Counted from the first letter of the stretch, positions 1 to 8,827 are shown. The stretch is DNA of 64,000 nucleotides from Luteipulveratus flavus (GCF_029080175.1 NZ_JARFJC010000045.1), one strand, 5' to 3'. The notes: generated by a model from the letters alone, not told the origin. Numbers and translations: made by a program.

Positions 1-1
1 C

Positions 2-1654
2 GGCGTCGACCACGGCGTTCTCACCGCCATCGAGGACGAGCACCTCACCGATCCCGCCGAGCCGGACGAGAAGTCGCACCTCCTCGCCACCGAGATCGAG
101 CGGCCGCGTACCGGCCCGATGCGCGACATCGTCTCGACCATCCAGCCCGAGCAGGACGAGATCGTGCGCGCCGACGTCGCCACCACGATCTGCGTGCAGG
201 GCGCGCCGGGCACCGGGAAGACCGCCGTCGGCCTGCACCGCGCGGCGTGGCTGCTCTACTCCTTCCGGGAGCGGCTGGACCGCACGGGCGTGCTCGTCGT
301 CGGCCCGAACAAGGCGTTCCTGGACCACATCGGCGCCGTGCTCCCGGCGCTCGGCGAGATCCGGGTCGGCCACGCGACGATCGAGGACCTCCTCGACCAC
401 GGCCGGGTCCGAGCGCTCGAGTCGGCGAATGTCGCTGTCCTCAAGGGCGATTCGCGGATGGCAGAGGTGATGGAGAAGGCGGTCTGGGCGCACGTCCGGC
501 CGGTCACCGAGCCCCTCGTGGTGCCGCGCGGCATCCGCAAGTGGCGCGTGCCCGCGTACGAGGTGCAGGAGATCGTCGACGAGCTGAAGGCGCGCGGGGT
601 GCGGTACGACGCCGCCCGGCAGATGCTCCCCCAGCGCCTCGCCCACGCCGTGCTGCTGCTGATGGAGCGGGCCGGCGACTCCCCCGACGACCGGGTCCAG
701 GACGCCGTGGCTCGATCGGCGCCGATGAAGAAGTACGTCGCCTCGGTCTGGCCGCAGCTCGACGCGTCCCTGGTGCTCTTCGAGCTGTGGTCCTCACCGG
801 ACCGGCTGGGTGCTGCGGCGGCGGGCGTCCTCAGCAACGACGAGCAGTCGATCCTGTTGTGGGGCAAGCCCGTTCGCAGCAAGGGCGCGGCACGCTGGTC
901 GCTGGCTGACATGGCCCTGCTCGACGAGGCGCACGACGTGCTCACCCGGATGACCAGCCTCGGGCACGTCGTCCTCGACGAGGCGCAGGACCTCTCGCCG
1001 ATGCAGCTGCGAGCGGTCGGCCGCCGCTGCTCCACCGGGTCCGCCACCGTCCTGGGTGACATCGCCCAGGGCACCACGCCATGGTCGACCCGGTCGTGGG
1101 AGGAGACGATGACGCACCTCGGGAAGCCGAGCCATCACCTGGAGGTGCTGGACCGCGGGTTCCGGGTGCCCGCCGCCGTCATCGAGTACGCGGCTCGCCT
1201 GCTGCCCGCGATGGCGCCGGGCCTCGGGGCGCCGGTCTCGGTCCGCGACAACCCCGGCCGGCTCGACCTCGTCCCGGTCGGTCCGGACGAGCTCTCCGAC
1301 CGGCTCGTCGCCACCTTGCACGAGGCGGTCGGCAGCCCGGGTTCCATCGGCGTCATCGCACCGGACGCCGACATCGACGCGTACTCGGCCGCGCTGGACG
1401 CCGCCGGGGTCGGGCACGGCCGGCTGGACCGCGACCACGGCGACGACGAGGACCACCAGGTGCAGCTGGTCCCGGCCACGGTGGCCAAGGGCCTGGAGTT
1501 CGACCGGGTGGTCGTGGTCGAGCCGTCCCGCATCGCGGCGGCCGAGCCGGACGAGCGCACCGGGCTGCGCCGGCTCTACGTCGTCCTCACCCGCGCCGTC
1601 TCGGCGCTGACGGTGCTGCACTCCGAGGACCTGCCTGCCGAGCTCGCCGCCTGA
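2..1654 (+). CDS. helR: HelR/HelD-like RNA polymerase recycling helicase, 5' truncated by window edge
   Basis: The reading frame is open from the first bases of the window, so this is the last 550 residues of a larger protein. It is a superfamily 1 (UvrD-like) ATPase: Walker A GAPGTGKT near base 200, motif II as VLDEAQD near base 970, a KGLEFD motif V near base 1,490 and RLYVVLTRA motif VI near base 1,570. The short insertions and the VQGAPGTGKT context fit HelD/HelR proteins, which bind RNA polymerase, release it from stalled complexes and in Streptomyces and Mycobacterium abscessus protect it from rifamycins. A plain UvrD-type DNA helicase is less likely because the typical UvrD 1B/2B architecture is absent. 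An internal ATG at base 119 is not the true start. The gene ends against a convergent MarR gene, with a paired hairpin repeat between them. Confidence 0.8.
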   Translation, partial: GVDHGVLTAIEDEHLTDPAEPDEKSHLLATEIERPRTGPMRDIVSTIQPEQDEIVRADVATTICVQGAPGTGKTAVGLHRAAWLLYSFRERLDRTGVLVVGPNKAFLDHIGAVLPALGEIRVGHATIEDLLDHGRVRALESANVAVLKGDSRMAEVMEKAVWAHVRPVTEPLVVPRGIRKWRVPAYEVQEIVDELKARGVRYDAARQMLPQRLAHAVLLLMERAGDSPDDRVQDAVARSAPMKKYVASVWPQLDASLVLFELWSSPDRLGAAAAGVLSNDEQSILLWGKPVRSKGAARWSLADMALLDEAHDVLTRMTSLGHVVLDEAQDLSPMQLRAVGRRCSTGSATVLGDIAQGTTPWSTRSWEETMTHLGKPSHHLEVLDRGFRVPAAVIEYAARLLPAMAPGLGAPVSVRDNPGRLDLVPVGPDELSDRLVATLHEAVGSPGSIGVIAPDADIDAYSAALDAAGVGHGRLDRDHGDDEDHQVQLVPATVAKGLEFDRVVVVEPSRIAAAEPDERTGLRRLYVVLTRAVSALTVLHSEDLPAELAA

Positions 1655-1730
1655 CCCCGCGCTCACCACGCGAGTCCCGACTGTCCGGCACCCCATGCCG
1701 GGCCGAGCAGACGAGATCCGCCAGGCACTC

Positions 1731-1854
1731 CCCGGCAGAAGTTGGTCAGGTGCACATGCATACCTGTGCCGGGCGCCAGCTTTCGCCGGAGACTCCCGGC
1801 AGAAGTTGGTCAGCCGCACATCCATACCTGTGCCGGGCGCCAGGATTTGCCGGG
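1731..1854. repeat. Paired hairpin repeat, copy 1 of 3 (two units)
   Basis: There are two tandem units at 1731-1789 and 1795-1854. Each starts CCCGGCAGAAGTTGG and ends in a complementary arm (CCAGCTTTCGCCGG in the first unit). Each contains the core ATACCTGTGC, which with an upstream GCACA makes an inner dyad. The same paired unit recurs at 28648-28767 and 39941-40058. All three sites lie between convergent genes, here helR and a MarR gene, so a bidirectional terminator or REP-like role is plausible. Confidence 0.85.
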
Positions 1855-1858
1855 GAGG

Positions 1859-2296
1859 TCACCAGGTGGGGCGGACGCGGCCTTCGCGGGCCATGGCCGC
1901 CGCAACCTGGGCGAACACCTCGAGCCGCTCGTCGCCGACCTCCCGCGCCCATCGCCGTACGACGTCGCGGCCGGCGCGTGAGGCCGCCTCGGTCGCCGCG
2001 ACACCGCGCGGCGTGAGGGTCAGCATCGTCGCCCGGCCGTCGACCGGGTGGGGCGAGCGCCGGACGTACCCCTTGCGCTCCAGGTCGGCGACCAGCGTGC
2101 TGGCGGACTGCTTGGTCATGCCCATGTGGTCGGCCAGCTCGACCAGCGTGCAGCCGGGCCCGGAGAGGCGGACGAACGCGAACCCGTGCGCCGGCCGCAG
2201 GTCGGGGTAGCCGGCCGCGCGCACACCGGCGTCGATCGCCTCGGTCATCGCGTTGCTCGCGGCGAGCATCCGGAACGGCAGGTCGTCGTACGCCAT
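1859..2296 (-). CDS. MarR-family transcriptional regulator
   Basis: This 145-residue winged-helix protein has the MarR pattern: an HTH around TLVELADHMGMTKQSAS, then the wing with DGRATMLTLT. The start MAYDD is chosen because the upstream in-frame ATG lies close to the palindromic operator and would add only six residues. The gene is divergent from a cupin gene. A nested palindrome in the intergenic region (2316-2353) probably serves both promoters, so the likely arrangement is autorepression plus control of the cupin gene. The ligand cannot be told from sequence. Confidence 0.85.
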   Translation of the reverse strand: MAYDDLPFRMLAASNAMTEAIDAGVRAAGYPDLRPAHGFAFVRLSGPGCTLVELADHMGMTKQSASTLVADLERKGYVRRSPHPVDGRATMLTLTPRGVAATEAASRAGRDVVRRWAREVGDERLEVFAQVAAAMAREGRVRPTW

Positions 2297-2315
2297 GCGA
2301 GCACCTTGACACACC

Positions 2316-2353
2316 GGTCAGTGAGTCTGACCATATAGTCAGACAGCCTGACC
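2316..2353. promoter_or_regulatory. Nested palindromic operator between marR-type and cupin genes
   Basis: An inner palindrome GTCTGAC-CATATA-GTCAGAC is enclosed by an outer GGTCAG...CTGACC pair, giving two concentric dyads over 38 bases. It lies 19 bases upstream of the MarR start and 16 bases upstream of the cupin start. Size and place are typical of a MarR-dimer operator acting on a divergent pair. Confidence 0.75.
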
Positions 2354-2369
2354 AAACAGAGGGATCCCG

Positions 2370-2741
2370 ATGCTGCTGCGCTCCACCGACGCCAAGACGT
2401 TCGATCTGCACGATGCCCGCTTCCACTCCTACGTCGCGCCCCGCACCGGCAGCACCCGGCTGTGCGCCTGGCGGACCGAGCTGGCCCCCGGGGCGCCGGC
2501 CCAGCCGCACACGGTCAGCGAGGAGGAGGTGTTCCTCGTGCTGGCCGGCCGGCTCGCCATGACGGTCGACGAGGAGTCGTACGACGCTGGGCCGGGTGAC
2601 GTCGTGCACGTACCGGCCGGCGCCACGATCGTCGTCGCCAACGCCGGCGACACCCCGCTGACGCTGTGGGTGACGACGTCGGTCGGCATCCGGGCGACGC
2701 TGCCCGACGGGTCGCAGATCACCCCGCCGTGGAGCCAGTGA
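2370..2741 (+). CDS. Cupin-domain protein
   Basis: This 123-residue single cupin has motif 1 reduced to PHTVSEEEVFLVLAG and motif 2 as GPGDVVHVPAGATIVVAN. Cupin_2 proteins bind a metal or small molecule in a beta-barrel and may be enzymes or sensors; the reaction is not recognisable. The His and Glu of motif 1 (PHTVSEEE) could ligate a metal. It is divergent from the MarR gene and shares its operator, so it is the likely target of that regulator. Confidence 0.8.
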   Translation: MLLRSTDAKTFDLHDARFHSYVAPRTGSTRLCAWRTELAPGAPAQPHTVSEEEVFLVLAGRLAMTVDEESYDAGPGDVVHVPAGATIVVANAGDTPLTLWVTTSVGIRATLPDGSQITPPWSQ

Positions 2742-2765
2742 CCGACGGCCCAGCGGTCGCGCCCG

Positions 2766-5306
2766 TCAGTCGGTGGCGATGGCCCGGAGCACGTCCAGCC
2801 GGGCCGCGCGCCGGGCCGGCCACCACGCGGCGAGCACTCCGACAGCCGCCGCCAGCAGGACGAACAGCCAGATCCGCCCCCACGGGATCGCCAGCTCGGC
2901 GACCCCGGCGCCGGACTGCGAGCGCTGCAGCACGATCCCGAACCCGATGCCGATCACGACACCGAGCACCGCACCGAGCATGGCGATCACGACCGACTCC
3001 AGCCGCACCATCCGGCGCAGCTGCCGGCGACTGAGGCCGACCGCGCGCAGCAGCCCGATCTCGCGCGTCCGCTCGATGACCGACAGGGCCAGCGTGTTGA
3101 CGATGCCGAGCACGGCGATGACGACGGCGAGCCCGAGCAGGGCATAGATCAGGGTCAGCATCTGATCGATCGGCCGGCGCTGCTCGGCGGCGAACTCGTC
3201 CTGGTCCTTCACGGCCACCGTCGGGATGCCGGCGGTGATCCGCTCCAGCCCGGCTCGTACCTGCGCCTCGTCCGCCCCGGGCGCCCGGGCGACGAATGCG
3301 TAGTTGTCCTGGTGCGGCCCACCGGCGGCCTCGTACCCGGCGATCGTGGTGGTGACGTCCAGCAGGGCGGGGGTCGACGTGACCACCGCGACCACGCGCA
3401 TCGGCGTCGTCACCCCGCCGAGCGTGATCCGCACCTGGTCGCCGAGCCGGTACCCCTTGTCCTTGGCCGCCTTGTCGGTGACGAACACGGTCTTGCCGAC
3501 GAGCCGGTCGAGGGAGCCCTGCTGGACGTCGATGCGCGCCACCTGGGTGAGCGGCTTCGGGTCGACCGCGCCGATGCCCGTCCGGTCGCCGTCGATCTGC
3601 GCCTGGGTGAACCTCGTCCGAGCGACGGCCTCGACGCCGGGCACGCCCCGGGCCTGGTCGGTCACGGTCGGCGAGAAGGGTGTCCCGAACGTGCCGGAGA
3701 CGACGTAGTCACCGGTGAAGTTCTTGGCGATCAGCACGTCGACGCTGCGGGTCGCCGACGCCCCGAACACCGACATCATCACCACGAGCGCGAGTCCGAT
3801 CATCAGCGCGGACGCGGTGGCGGCCGTACGCCGGGGGTTGCGCAGGGAGTTCTGCTCGGCGAGCGTGCCCACCGCACCGAACGTGCGCCGGTAGGCGAGC
3901 CCGATCCCCCGGATCACCGGTCGCCCGACGACCGGACTCATCAGCACGGCGCCGAGGATCACTCCGAGCAGCCCGGCCCCGAGCCAGTACGTCTCGCGGG
4001 TCCGGTCACCGGTCAGCACCCACAGCAGCGCCCCGACGCCGGCGAGCACCATCAGTCCTCCGCCGAGCGCACGCCGGGTGACGGTGGCCTCCGGCATCGC
4101 GACGTCGTCGCGCAGCGCGGCCACCGGAGCGACCCGCGAGGCACGCCGCGCGGGCAGGTACGCCGCGAGGCCGGTGACGAGCATGCCGACGACGTACGCC
4201 GCGACGACGGCCCGCGGGGTGAACTCCAGGGGCGTGCCGCTGAGGTCGAGCCCGAACTGCGCGAAGAGCGCCTTGATGCCGAGGGCGAGGACGAATCCGA
4301 GGCCCAGCCCGACCGTGCTGCCGACCAGGCCGACCGCGACCGCCTCGAACAGCACCGAGCGGGTCACCTGCCGCCGGGAGGCGCCGAGCGCGCGCAGCAG
4401 GGCGAGCTCGCGGCTGCGCTGGGCGACCAGGATCGAGAACGTGTTGACGATCAGGAACGAGCCGACGACCAGCGCGACGCCGGCGAAGATCAGCAGGAAG
4501 GTGCTGATGAAGGAGAGTGCGTCCTTGATGTCGTCGCTCGCCTCGTCGGCGGCCTGGTCGCCCGTGACCGCCTCGGTGCCGCGCGGCAGCACCTGCGCGA
4601 CCGCCTTCCGTAGCGCCGCCTGGTCATGGCCCGGCTCGGCGGTGACCCACACGTCGGTGAAGACGTCGCGGCCGGCGAAGTAGGTCTGCTGCGCCGTGGC
4701 GGGGTCGAGCACGACCAGGCTCGCGCCGACGAGACTCCCCGCGCTGTACGACGCCAGGCCGACGAGCCGAGCGCTCAGCCGCGGGGTCCGGCCGCTGGTC
4801 ACGACGTTGACCGTGTCCCCGACGCGGTAGCCGGCGCGCTTGGCCGTGGCCGGGTCCATCGCGATCTCGCCCGAGCGCTGCGGCGCGCGTCCCTCACGGA
4901 CGGTGAGCCCCGGCGTCCCGTGCCCGGCGGGGGCATCGTGGTAGCTGACCGCGATGCCCGGCGCTCCCTGACCGCCGACGATCTTGCCGTTGCGGCCGAC
5001 GACGAAGGTCGAGTACGACGACACGTCGCCCTCGGCCCGCGCGACGCCGGGCACACGGCGTACCTGGTCCACGACGGAGGCGGGCACCGTGCGCGTCTGG
5101 GCGAACGCTTCGTTGGCCTTCTGCCCGGCCGGACGGACCATCACGTCGCCGACCGTGCCGTTCATGATGCTGGTGAACGCGCGGTCCAGGGTCGCGGTGA
5201 AGACCAGGGACCCGGCGACGAAGGCCACCCCGAGCACGATCGCGAACGTACTCAGCAGCAGCCGGATCTTCCTGGCCCACAACGACTTCCACGATGCACG
5301 AAGCAT
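2766..5306 (-). CDS. FtsX/MacB-type ABC transporter permease
   Basis: This 846-residue permease has two FtsX repeats: an N-terminal membrane anchor after MLRASWKSLWARKIRLLL, a large extracytoplasmic region, then blocks of three membrane segments around residues 260-390 and at the C terminus (about 715-840), with two further segments near 425-480. Each FtsX block is followed by the typical PARRASRVAPVAALR or PARRAARLDVLRAIA element that docks the ATPase. Such transporters export lipids, peptides or antibiotics, or work as mechanotransmission complexes. The ATPase gene lies upstream with only 2 bases between its stop and this ATG, so the two form one transcription unit. The substrate is unknown. 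Confidence 0.9.
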   Translation of the reverse strand: MLRASWKSLWARKIRLLLSTFAIVLGVAFVAGSLVFTATLDRAFTSIMNGTVGDVMVRPAGQKANEAFAQTRTVPASVVDQVRRVPGVARAEGDVSSYSTFVVGRNGKIVGGQGAPGIAVSYHDAPAGHGTPGLTVREGRAPQRSGEIAMDPATAKRAGYRVGDTVNVVTSGRTPRLSARLVGLASYSAGSLVGASLVVLDPATAQQTYFAGRDVFTDVWVTAEPGHDQAALRKAVAQVLPRGTEAVTGDQAADEASDDIKDALSFISTFLLIFAGVALVVGSFLIVNTFSILVAQRSRELALLRALGASRRQVTRSVLFEAVAVGLVGSTVGLGLGFVLALGIKALFAQFGLDLSGTPLEFTPRAVVAAYVVGMLVTGLAAYLPARRASRVAPVAALRDDVAMPEATVTRRALGGGLMVLAGVGALLWVLTGDRTRETYWLGAGLLGVILGAVLMSPVVGRPVIRGIGLAYRRTFGAVGTLAEQNSLRNPRRTAATASALMIGLALVVMMSVFGASATRSVDVLIAKNFTGDYVVSGTFGTPFSPTVTDQARGVPGVEAVARTRFTQAQIDGDRTGIGAVDPKPLTQVARIDVQQGSLDRLVGKTVFVTDKAAKDKGYRLGDQVRITLGGVTTPMRVVAVVTSTPALLDVTTTIAGYEAAGGPHQDNYAFVARAPGADEAQVRAGLERITAGIPTVAVKDQDEFAAEQRRPIDQMLTLIYALLGLAVVIAVLGIVNTLALSVIERTREIGLLRAVGLSRRQLRRMVRLESVVIAMLGAVLGVVIGIGFGIVLQRSQSGAGVAELAIPWGRIWLFVLLAAAVGVLAAWWPARRAARLDVLRAIATD

Positions 5307-5308
5307 GG

Positions 5309-6058
5309 TCAGGCCTCACTCGGAAGTCGAGCATCGAGGTTCTTCATCCGGTCCAGCACGAGATCTGAGGTCGGCTCGAGCATCTCGTCGACGACCCGTC
5401 CGTCGGCCAGGAAGACGATGCGGTCGGTGTAGCCGGCAGCCAGCGGGTCGTGCGTCACCATGACGATGGTCTGCCCGAGCTCGTCCACGCTGTGGCGCAG
5501 GAACTGCAGGATCTCGTCGCTGGAGGTCGAGTCGAGGTTGCCGGTCGGCTCGTCGGCGAAGATCACCTCGGGGCGTCCGACGAGCGCCCGGGCACACGCG
5601 ACGCGCTGCTGCTGACCACCGGACAGCTCGTTGGGTCGGTGCGACAGGCGGCTGCGAAGGCCGACGGTGTCGACGACGTGGTCGAACCACTCCTGGTCCG
5701 GCTTGCGGCCGGCGATCGCGATCGGCAGCAGGATGTTCTCCTGCGCGGTGAGCGTCGGGACGAGGTTGAACGACTGGAACACGAAGCCGATCCGGTCCCT
5801 GCGCAGCTCGGTCAGACGCTTGTCGCCCAGCCGCCCCAGCTCGTCCTCGCCGAGGAACACCTGGCCGTCCGTCGGTGAGTCCAGCGCCGCGAAGCAGTGC
5901 ATCAGCGTGGACTTGCCCGATCCGGACGGCCCCATGATCGCGGTGAAGCGCCCTGCCTCCAGCTCGACCGACACGTCGTCCAGCGCGACCACCCGCGCCT
6001 CACCCTGGCCGTACGCCTTGGTCAGCCCGACCGCGCGAGCGGCCACCCTCGTCGTCAT
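5309..6058 (-). CDS. ABC transporter ATPase, partner of FtsX-type permease
   Basis: This 249-residue MacB/LolD-type ATPase has Walker A GPSGSGKS, Q-loop FVFQSFNLVP, signature LSGGQQQR, Walker B EVIFADEPTGNLD and the H-loop VTHD. The start MTTRVAARAV is preferred over longer in-frame starts. It sits at the usual length of the family, and a TAGCGT hexamer lies exactly 7 bases upstream, as for other apparently leaderless genes in this window. It is co-transcribed with the downstream permease and divergent from the WXG100 gene. Confidence 0.92.
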   Translation of the reverse strand: MTTRVAARAVGLTKAYGQGEARVVALDDVSVELEAGRFTAIMGPSGSGKSTLMHCFAALDSPTDGQVFLGEDELGRLGDKRLTELRRDRIGFVFQSFNLVPTLTAQENILLPIAIAGRKPDQEWFDHVVDTVGLRSRLSHRPNELSGGQQQRVACARALVGRPEVIFADEPTGNLDSTSSDEILQFLRHSVDELGQTIVMVTHDPLAAGYTDRIVFLADGRVVDEMLEPTSDLVLDRMKNLDARLPSEA

Positions 6059-6218
6059 GGTGTCGACGCTAGGCCAGGGGTCTGACGATGCGCCTCCCCC
6101 CACCGCGCGAATCTCGCGCGTCAGGGCGCTGTGGATAAGTCCCGGGGCGGCCGCGCCGCCGGACGTAGCGTCGTGCGCATCGTCCGCCGAGCCACGGCGG
6201 ACCGGCGAAGGAGGGCTC

Positions 6219-6542
6219 ATGTACCCCAAGGACAGCAGCAGCGGCGGCAGCGGTGGCTACACCGTCGACGCCGACGCGATCTCCGGTCACGGCACCGACC
6301 TGAGCACGGTCGCGAACGACATCACCCGCCAGATGAACGCCATCAACCGCAAGCTCAGCACCCTGCAGGGCCAGTGGAAGGGCTCGGCGGCCAACCAGTA
6401 CGCCACGCTCCACCACGACTGGCAGCGCCAGCAGAAGGCCGTCGCGGACAGCCTGGCCAAGATCAGCCGGGCGCTCGGCGGCGCGGCGACGATCTACCGC
6501 ACGACCGAGAGCGACGTGCGCCGGGCGTTCACGCCGGTCTGA
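6219..6542 (+). CDS. WXG100 (ESAT-6-like) family protein
   Basis: This is a 107-residue, largely helical protein with the WxG turn (QWKGSA) near residue 50 between two predicted helices and no signal peptide. Family members are exported as helical hairpins by type VII secretion. No EccC, EccD or partner WXG gene is visible nearby, so this is an orphan copy that would depend on a secretion locus elsewhere. A strong ribosome site, GAAGGAGGG, ends 4 bases before the ATG. The gene is divergent from the ABC ATPase and ends at a hairpin. Confidence 0.85.
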   Translation: MYPKDSSSGGSGGYTVDADAISGHGTDLSTVANDITRQMNAINRKLSTLQGQWKGSAANQYATLHHDWQRQQKAVADSLAKISRALGGAATIYRTTESDVRRAFTPV

Positions 6543-6559
6543 TCCGGGGCGCGCCTGCG

Positions 6560-6594
6560 CGGTCACCTGCGGCAGGGCCCGTCGCAGGTGGCCG
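6560..6594. terminator. Bidirectional hairpin terminator
   Basis: Arms of 12 bases (6560-6571 and 6583-6594, one G-T wobble) surround an 11-base loop between the convergent WXG100 and HxlR-peroxiredoxin genes. There is no T-run, as is common for actinobacterial terminators. Confidence 0.65.
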
Positions 6595-6597
6595 TCC

Positions 6598-7470
6598 TCA
6601 TCGGGAACGGACGACCTCCAGCATCTCCTCGACCGAGCCCGCGGGGTCGGTCACCGGCATCTGGATGTGCCGGATCACGCCACCCGGGTCGACGAGCAGG
6701 GACTGCCGCTTGAACCGGTCGACGCCGCTGGCCCGGAACGTCGGCAGCCGCAGCGCGGCGGCGAGGTGGAGATCCTGGTCGGACAGCAGGTCGAACGGCA
6801 GCCCCGCGTGCGCGGCGAACGCCGCCTGCTGGTCCGGACGCTGCGTACTGACCCCCACGACCTCCGCGCCCGCCGCGCGGAACTGCCCGTGCCGGCGGGC
6901 GTACGTCGTCGACTCCAGCGTGCAGCCGGCGGCACCCGGGAGGTCGCCCCAGCCGGGCGGGTAGCCCTGCGCGTCCGGCGCGAACGCACCCGGAAAGAGG
7001 TAGAGGACACGCCAGCGGTCCGCAGGACGCAGGGCCACCGACCGCCCGTCGTACGCCGGCAGCTCGATCGGCGGGAGCTCGCGGCCGAGCAGCGCGTGCG
7101 CCCGCGCGGCCTCGGCCGAGTCCGGTGCCGCCGTCGCCGTGAGGGTGCCGTCACCGAGGAGGTAGCGGTCGCCGTACTCCTGCATCGCCACGAGTACCGG
7201 CAGCAGCCCTTCGCCCCTGCGGGTCAGGACGTAGTCGTGGCGCACCGGTCGCTCGGAGTACGGCCGCCGCTCCAGCACGCCGTCCGAGACCAGGGAGTCC
7301 AGCCGTTCGGTCAGCGCCCGACGGCTGATGCCGAGACTGCGCTGCACGCCGTCGAAGCGGGTCGTCCCTCCGGCGATCTCGCGGACGACCAGCCACGACC
7401 ACCAGTCGCCCACGACGCCGAGCGTCTGGGCGATGCCGCAGTCGTCGGCGGACAGGTCCTCGCGGCGCAT
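6598..7470 (-). CDS. HxlR-type HTH regulator fused to a peroxiredoxin-like domain
   Basis: This is a 290-residue two-domain protein. The first part (about residues 8-105) is a HxlR winged helix: CGIAQTLGVVGDWWSWLVVREI, then the RFDGVQRSLGISRRALTERL helix and a PVRHDYVLTRRG wing. Residues from about 135 form an AhpC/TSA-like thioredoxin fold (LYLFPGAFAP, then GAAGCTLES holding a likely peroxidatic cysteine, then GAEVVGVST and LPFDLLSD). The peroxidatic site is separated from the FPG strand by an insertion of about 15 residues compared with classical peroxiredoxins. A plausible reading is a regulator that senses peroxide through its own cysteine, or a thiol-controlled repressor. A perfect 13-base palindrome lies between it and the divergent MFS gene. 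The start MRREDL gives normal HxlR spacing; longer in-frame extensions cross the operator. Confidence 0.85.
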   Translation of the reverse strand: MRREDLSADDCGIAQTLGVVGDWWSWLVVREIAGGTTRFDGVQRSLGISRRALTERLDSLVSDGVLERRPYSERPVRHDYVLTRRGEGLLPVLVAMQEYGDRYLLGDGTLTATAAPDSAEAARAHALLGRELPPIELPAYDGRSVALRPADRWRVLYLFPGAFAPDAQGYPPGWGDLPGAAGCTLESTTYARRHGQFRAAGAEVVGVSTQRPDQQAAFAAHAGLPFDLLSDQDLHLAAALRLPTFRASGVDRFKRQSLLVDPGGVIRHIQMPVTDPAGSVEEMLEVVRSR

Positions 7471-7511
7471 GGGCACAGCCTGCCCCCTTCCGGTCCCGGT
7501 CACTCGCGAAC

Positions 7512-7542
7512 CGTAGTAAGTTCCATTTCGGAACTTACTACG
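7512..7542. promoter_or_regulatory. Perfect 13-base palindrome, probable HxlR operator
   Basis: CGTAGTAAGTTCC - ATTTC - GGAACTTACTACG, with perfect arms. It lies 41 bases upstream of the HxlR-peroxiredoxin ATG and 10 bases upstream of the MFS ATG, overlapping the MFS ribosome-site region. A bound dimer would block MFS expression directly. Confidence 0.85.
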
Positions 7543-7552
7543 GGGAGGCGCC

Positions 7553-8827
7553 ATGCACACCACCACCGAGCGGCCCACGGACCGCCGGATGTTCTGGACG
7601 TACTGGAGCGCGAGCGCGACCAGCAGCCTCGGGACGGCCGTCACCTCGATCGCGCTGCCGCTCACCGCGGTGCTGGTGCTGCACGCCACGCCCTTCCAGA
7701 TGGGCCTGATCGCGGCGGCGAGCTTCGTCGCGTGGCTGGTCATCGGTCTGCCGTCGGGAGCGATCGTGCAGCGGCTGCCGCTGCGCGGCACCCAGGTCGC
7801 GATGGACCTCACCCGCGCCGCCGCGATTGCGTCCGTCCCACTGGGGTGGTGGCTGGACGTGCTGACCCTCGGCCAGCTCATCGCGGTCGCCCTGGTCATC
7901 TCGTTCGCCGACGTGGTCTTCGATGTCGCGAACTTCACCTTCCTGCCGCGAGTGGTCCCCAAGGAGGCGCTGCAGGCGCGCAACAGCCTGATGAGCGGCA
8001 CCCACGCCGCGAGCCAGCTGGGTGGTCCGTCGGTCGGAGGCGTCGCCGTCCAGCTGCTCGGCGCGGTGCCGACCCTCCTGCTGGACGCGGTCAGCTACGT
8101 CGCGTCGGCCCTGCTCCTGCGCAGCCTCCCGGCCGTCCCGCACGAACCGCCGGCCGACACGGCGTCCGTACGCGAGCGCATCCGGCAGGGCTGGGCGTTC
8201 GTGTCCCGGCACCCGATCATGGGTCCGTGCATGTGGGACGCCACCGCCGCGAACTTCGTGTGCGGCGGGCAGATGGCGCTCTTCGCGATCTACCTCGTCC
8301 GCGAGATCGACGCCCCCGCCGGGTTGGTCGGGTTCCTGCTCGCCGCCGAGGGCGTGGGGTCACTCGTCGGCGCCGCCCTGGTCACCCCGCTCGTACGCCG
8401 GTTCGGCTCGGCCCGCATGTGCCTCGCCGGCTCGGCCGTCTCGGTGCTCGGGGCGTTCGTGATCCCGCTCGGGACGGGCGTCCCGGCATACGTCGCGTTC
8501 GCCCTGGGCAACGTCGTCTTCGCCCTCGGCGTGGTGGTGCTGAGCACGACCACCCGCACCTATCGGCAGGTCGCGACGCCGCCGGACCTGCTGTCGCGGG
8601 TCATGGCGACCGTCCGGTTCGTGTCGTGGGGCGCGATCCCGTTCGGCGGGCTGGCGGCCGGTCTGCTGGGCGAGTGGATCGGTGTGCGGGAGGCACTCTT
8701 CGTCCTCGCCGCCCTCACCGTCCTGTCGCCGCTCATCCTGCTGGCCAGCCCGGTGCGGCACCTGCGCGACTTCCCCGAGGACGCCGAGCCGGTCAGAGCG
8801 AGGCGGCCAGCTCGGTCGCCTGCTTGA
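7553..8827 (+). CDS. Major facilitator superfamily transporter
   Basis: This 424-residue protein has about 12 hydrophobic segments. It begins with a short cytoplasmic N terminus, then the first segment at SLGTAVTSIALPLTAVLVL, and shows the DLTRAAAI region typical of MFS_3 (enterobactin-exporter-like) permeases. The probable function is efflux of a small toxic compound. The neighbouring thiol-type regulator and its palindrome suggest induction by an oxidant or electrophile. The coding end overlaps the convergent flavin oxidoreductase gene by 35 bases. A GGGGAGG ribosome site precedes the ATG. Confidence 0.88.
   Translation: MHTTTERPTDRRMFWTYWSASATSSLGTAVTSIALPLTAVLVLHATPFQMGLIAAASFVAWLVIGLPSGAIVQRLPLRGTQVAMDLTRAAAIASVPLGWWLDVLTLGQLIAVALVISFADVVFDVANFTFLPRVVPKEALQARNSLMSGTHAASQLGGPSVGGVAVQLLGAVPTLLLDAVSYVASALLLRSLPAVPHEPPADTASVRERIRQGWAFVSRHPIMGPCMWDATAANFVCGGQMALFAIYLVREIDAPAGLVGFLLAAEGVGSLVGAALVTPLVRRFGSARMCLAGSAVSVLGAFVIPLGTGVPAYVAFALGNVVFALGVVVLSTTTRTYRQVATPPDLLSRVMATVRFVSWGAIPFGGLAAGLLGEWIGVREALFVLAALTVLSPLILLASPVRHLRDFPEDAEPVRARRPARSPA

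Noticed and set aside
1731..1854. CRISPR or tRNA-like array in the paired hairpin repeats
   Set aside because: Each site has only two units, separated by 5 to 7 bases, with dyad structure; there is no spacer pattern and no cloverleaf.
3312..4613. 433-codon ORF on the plus strand
   Set aside because: It lies antisense to the clear FtsX-type permease, is rich in Arg, Asp and Gly and has no family likeness; a high-GC shadow frame.
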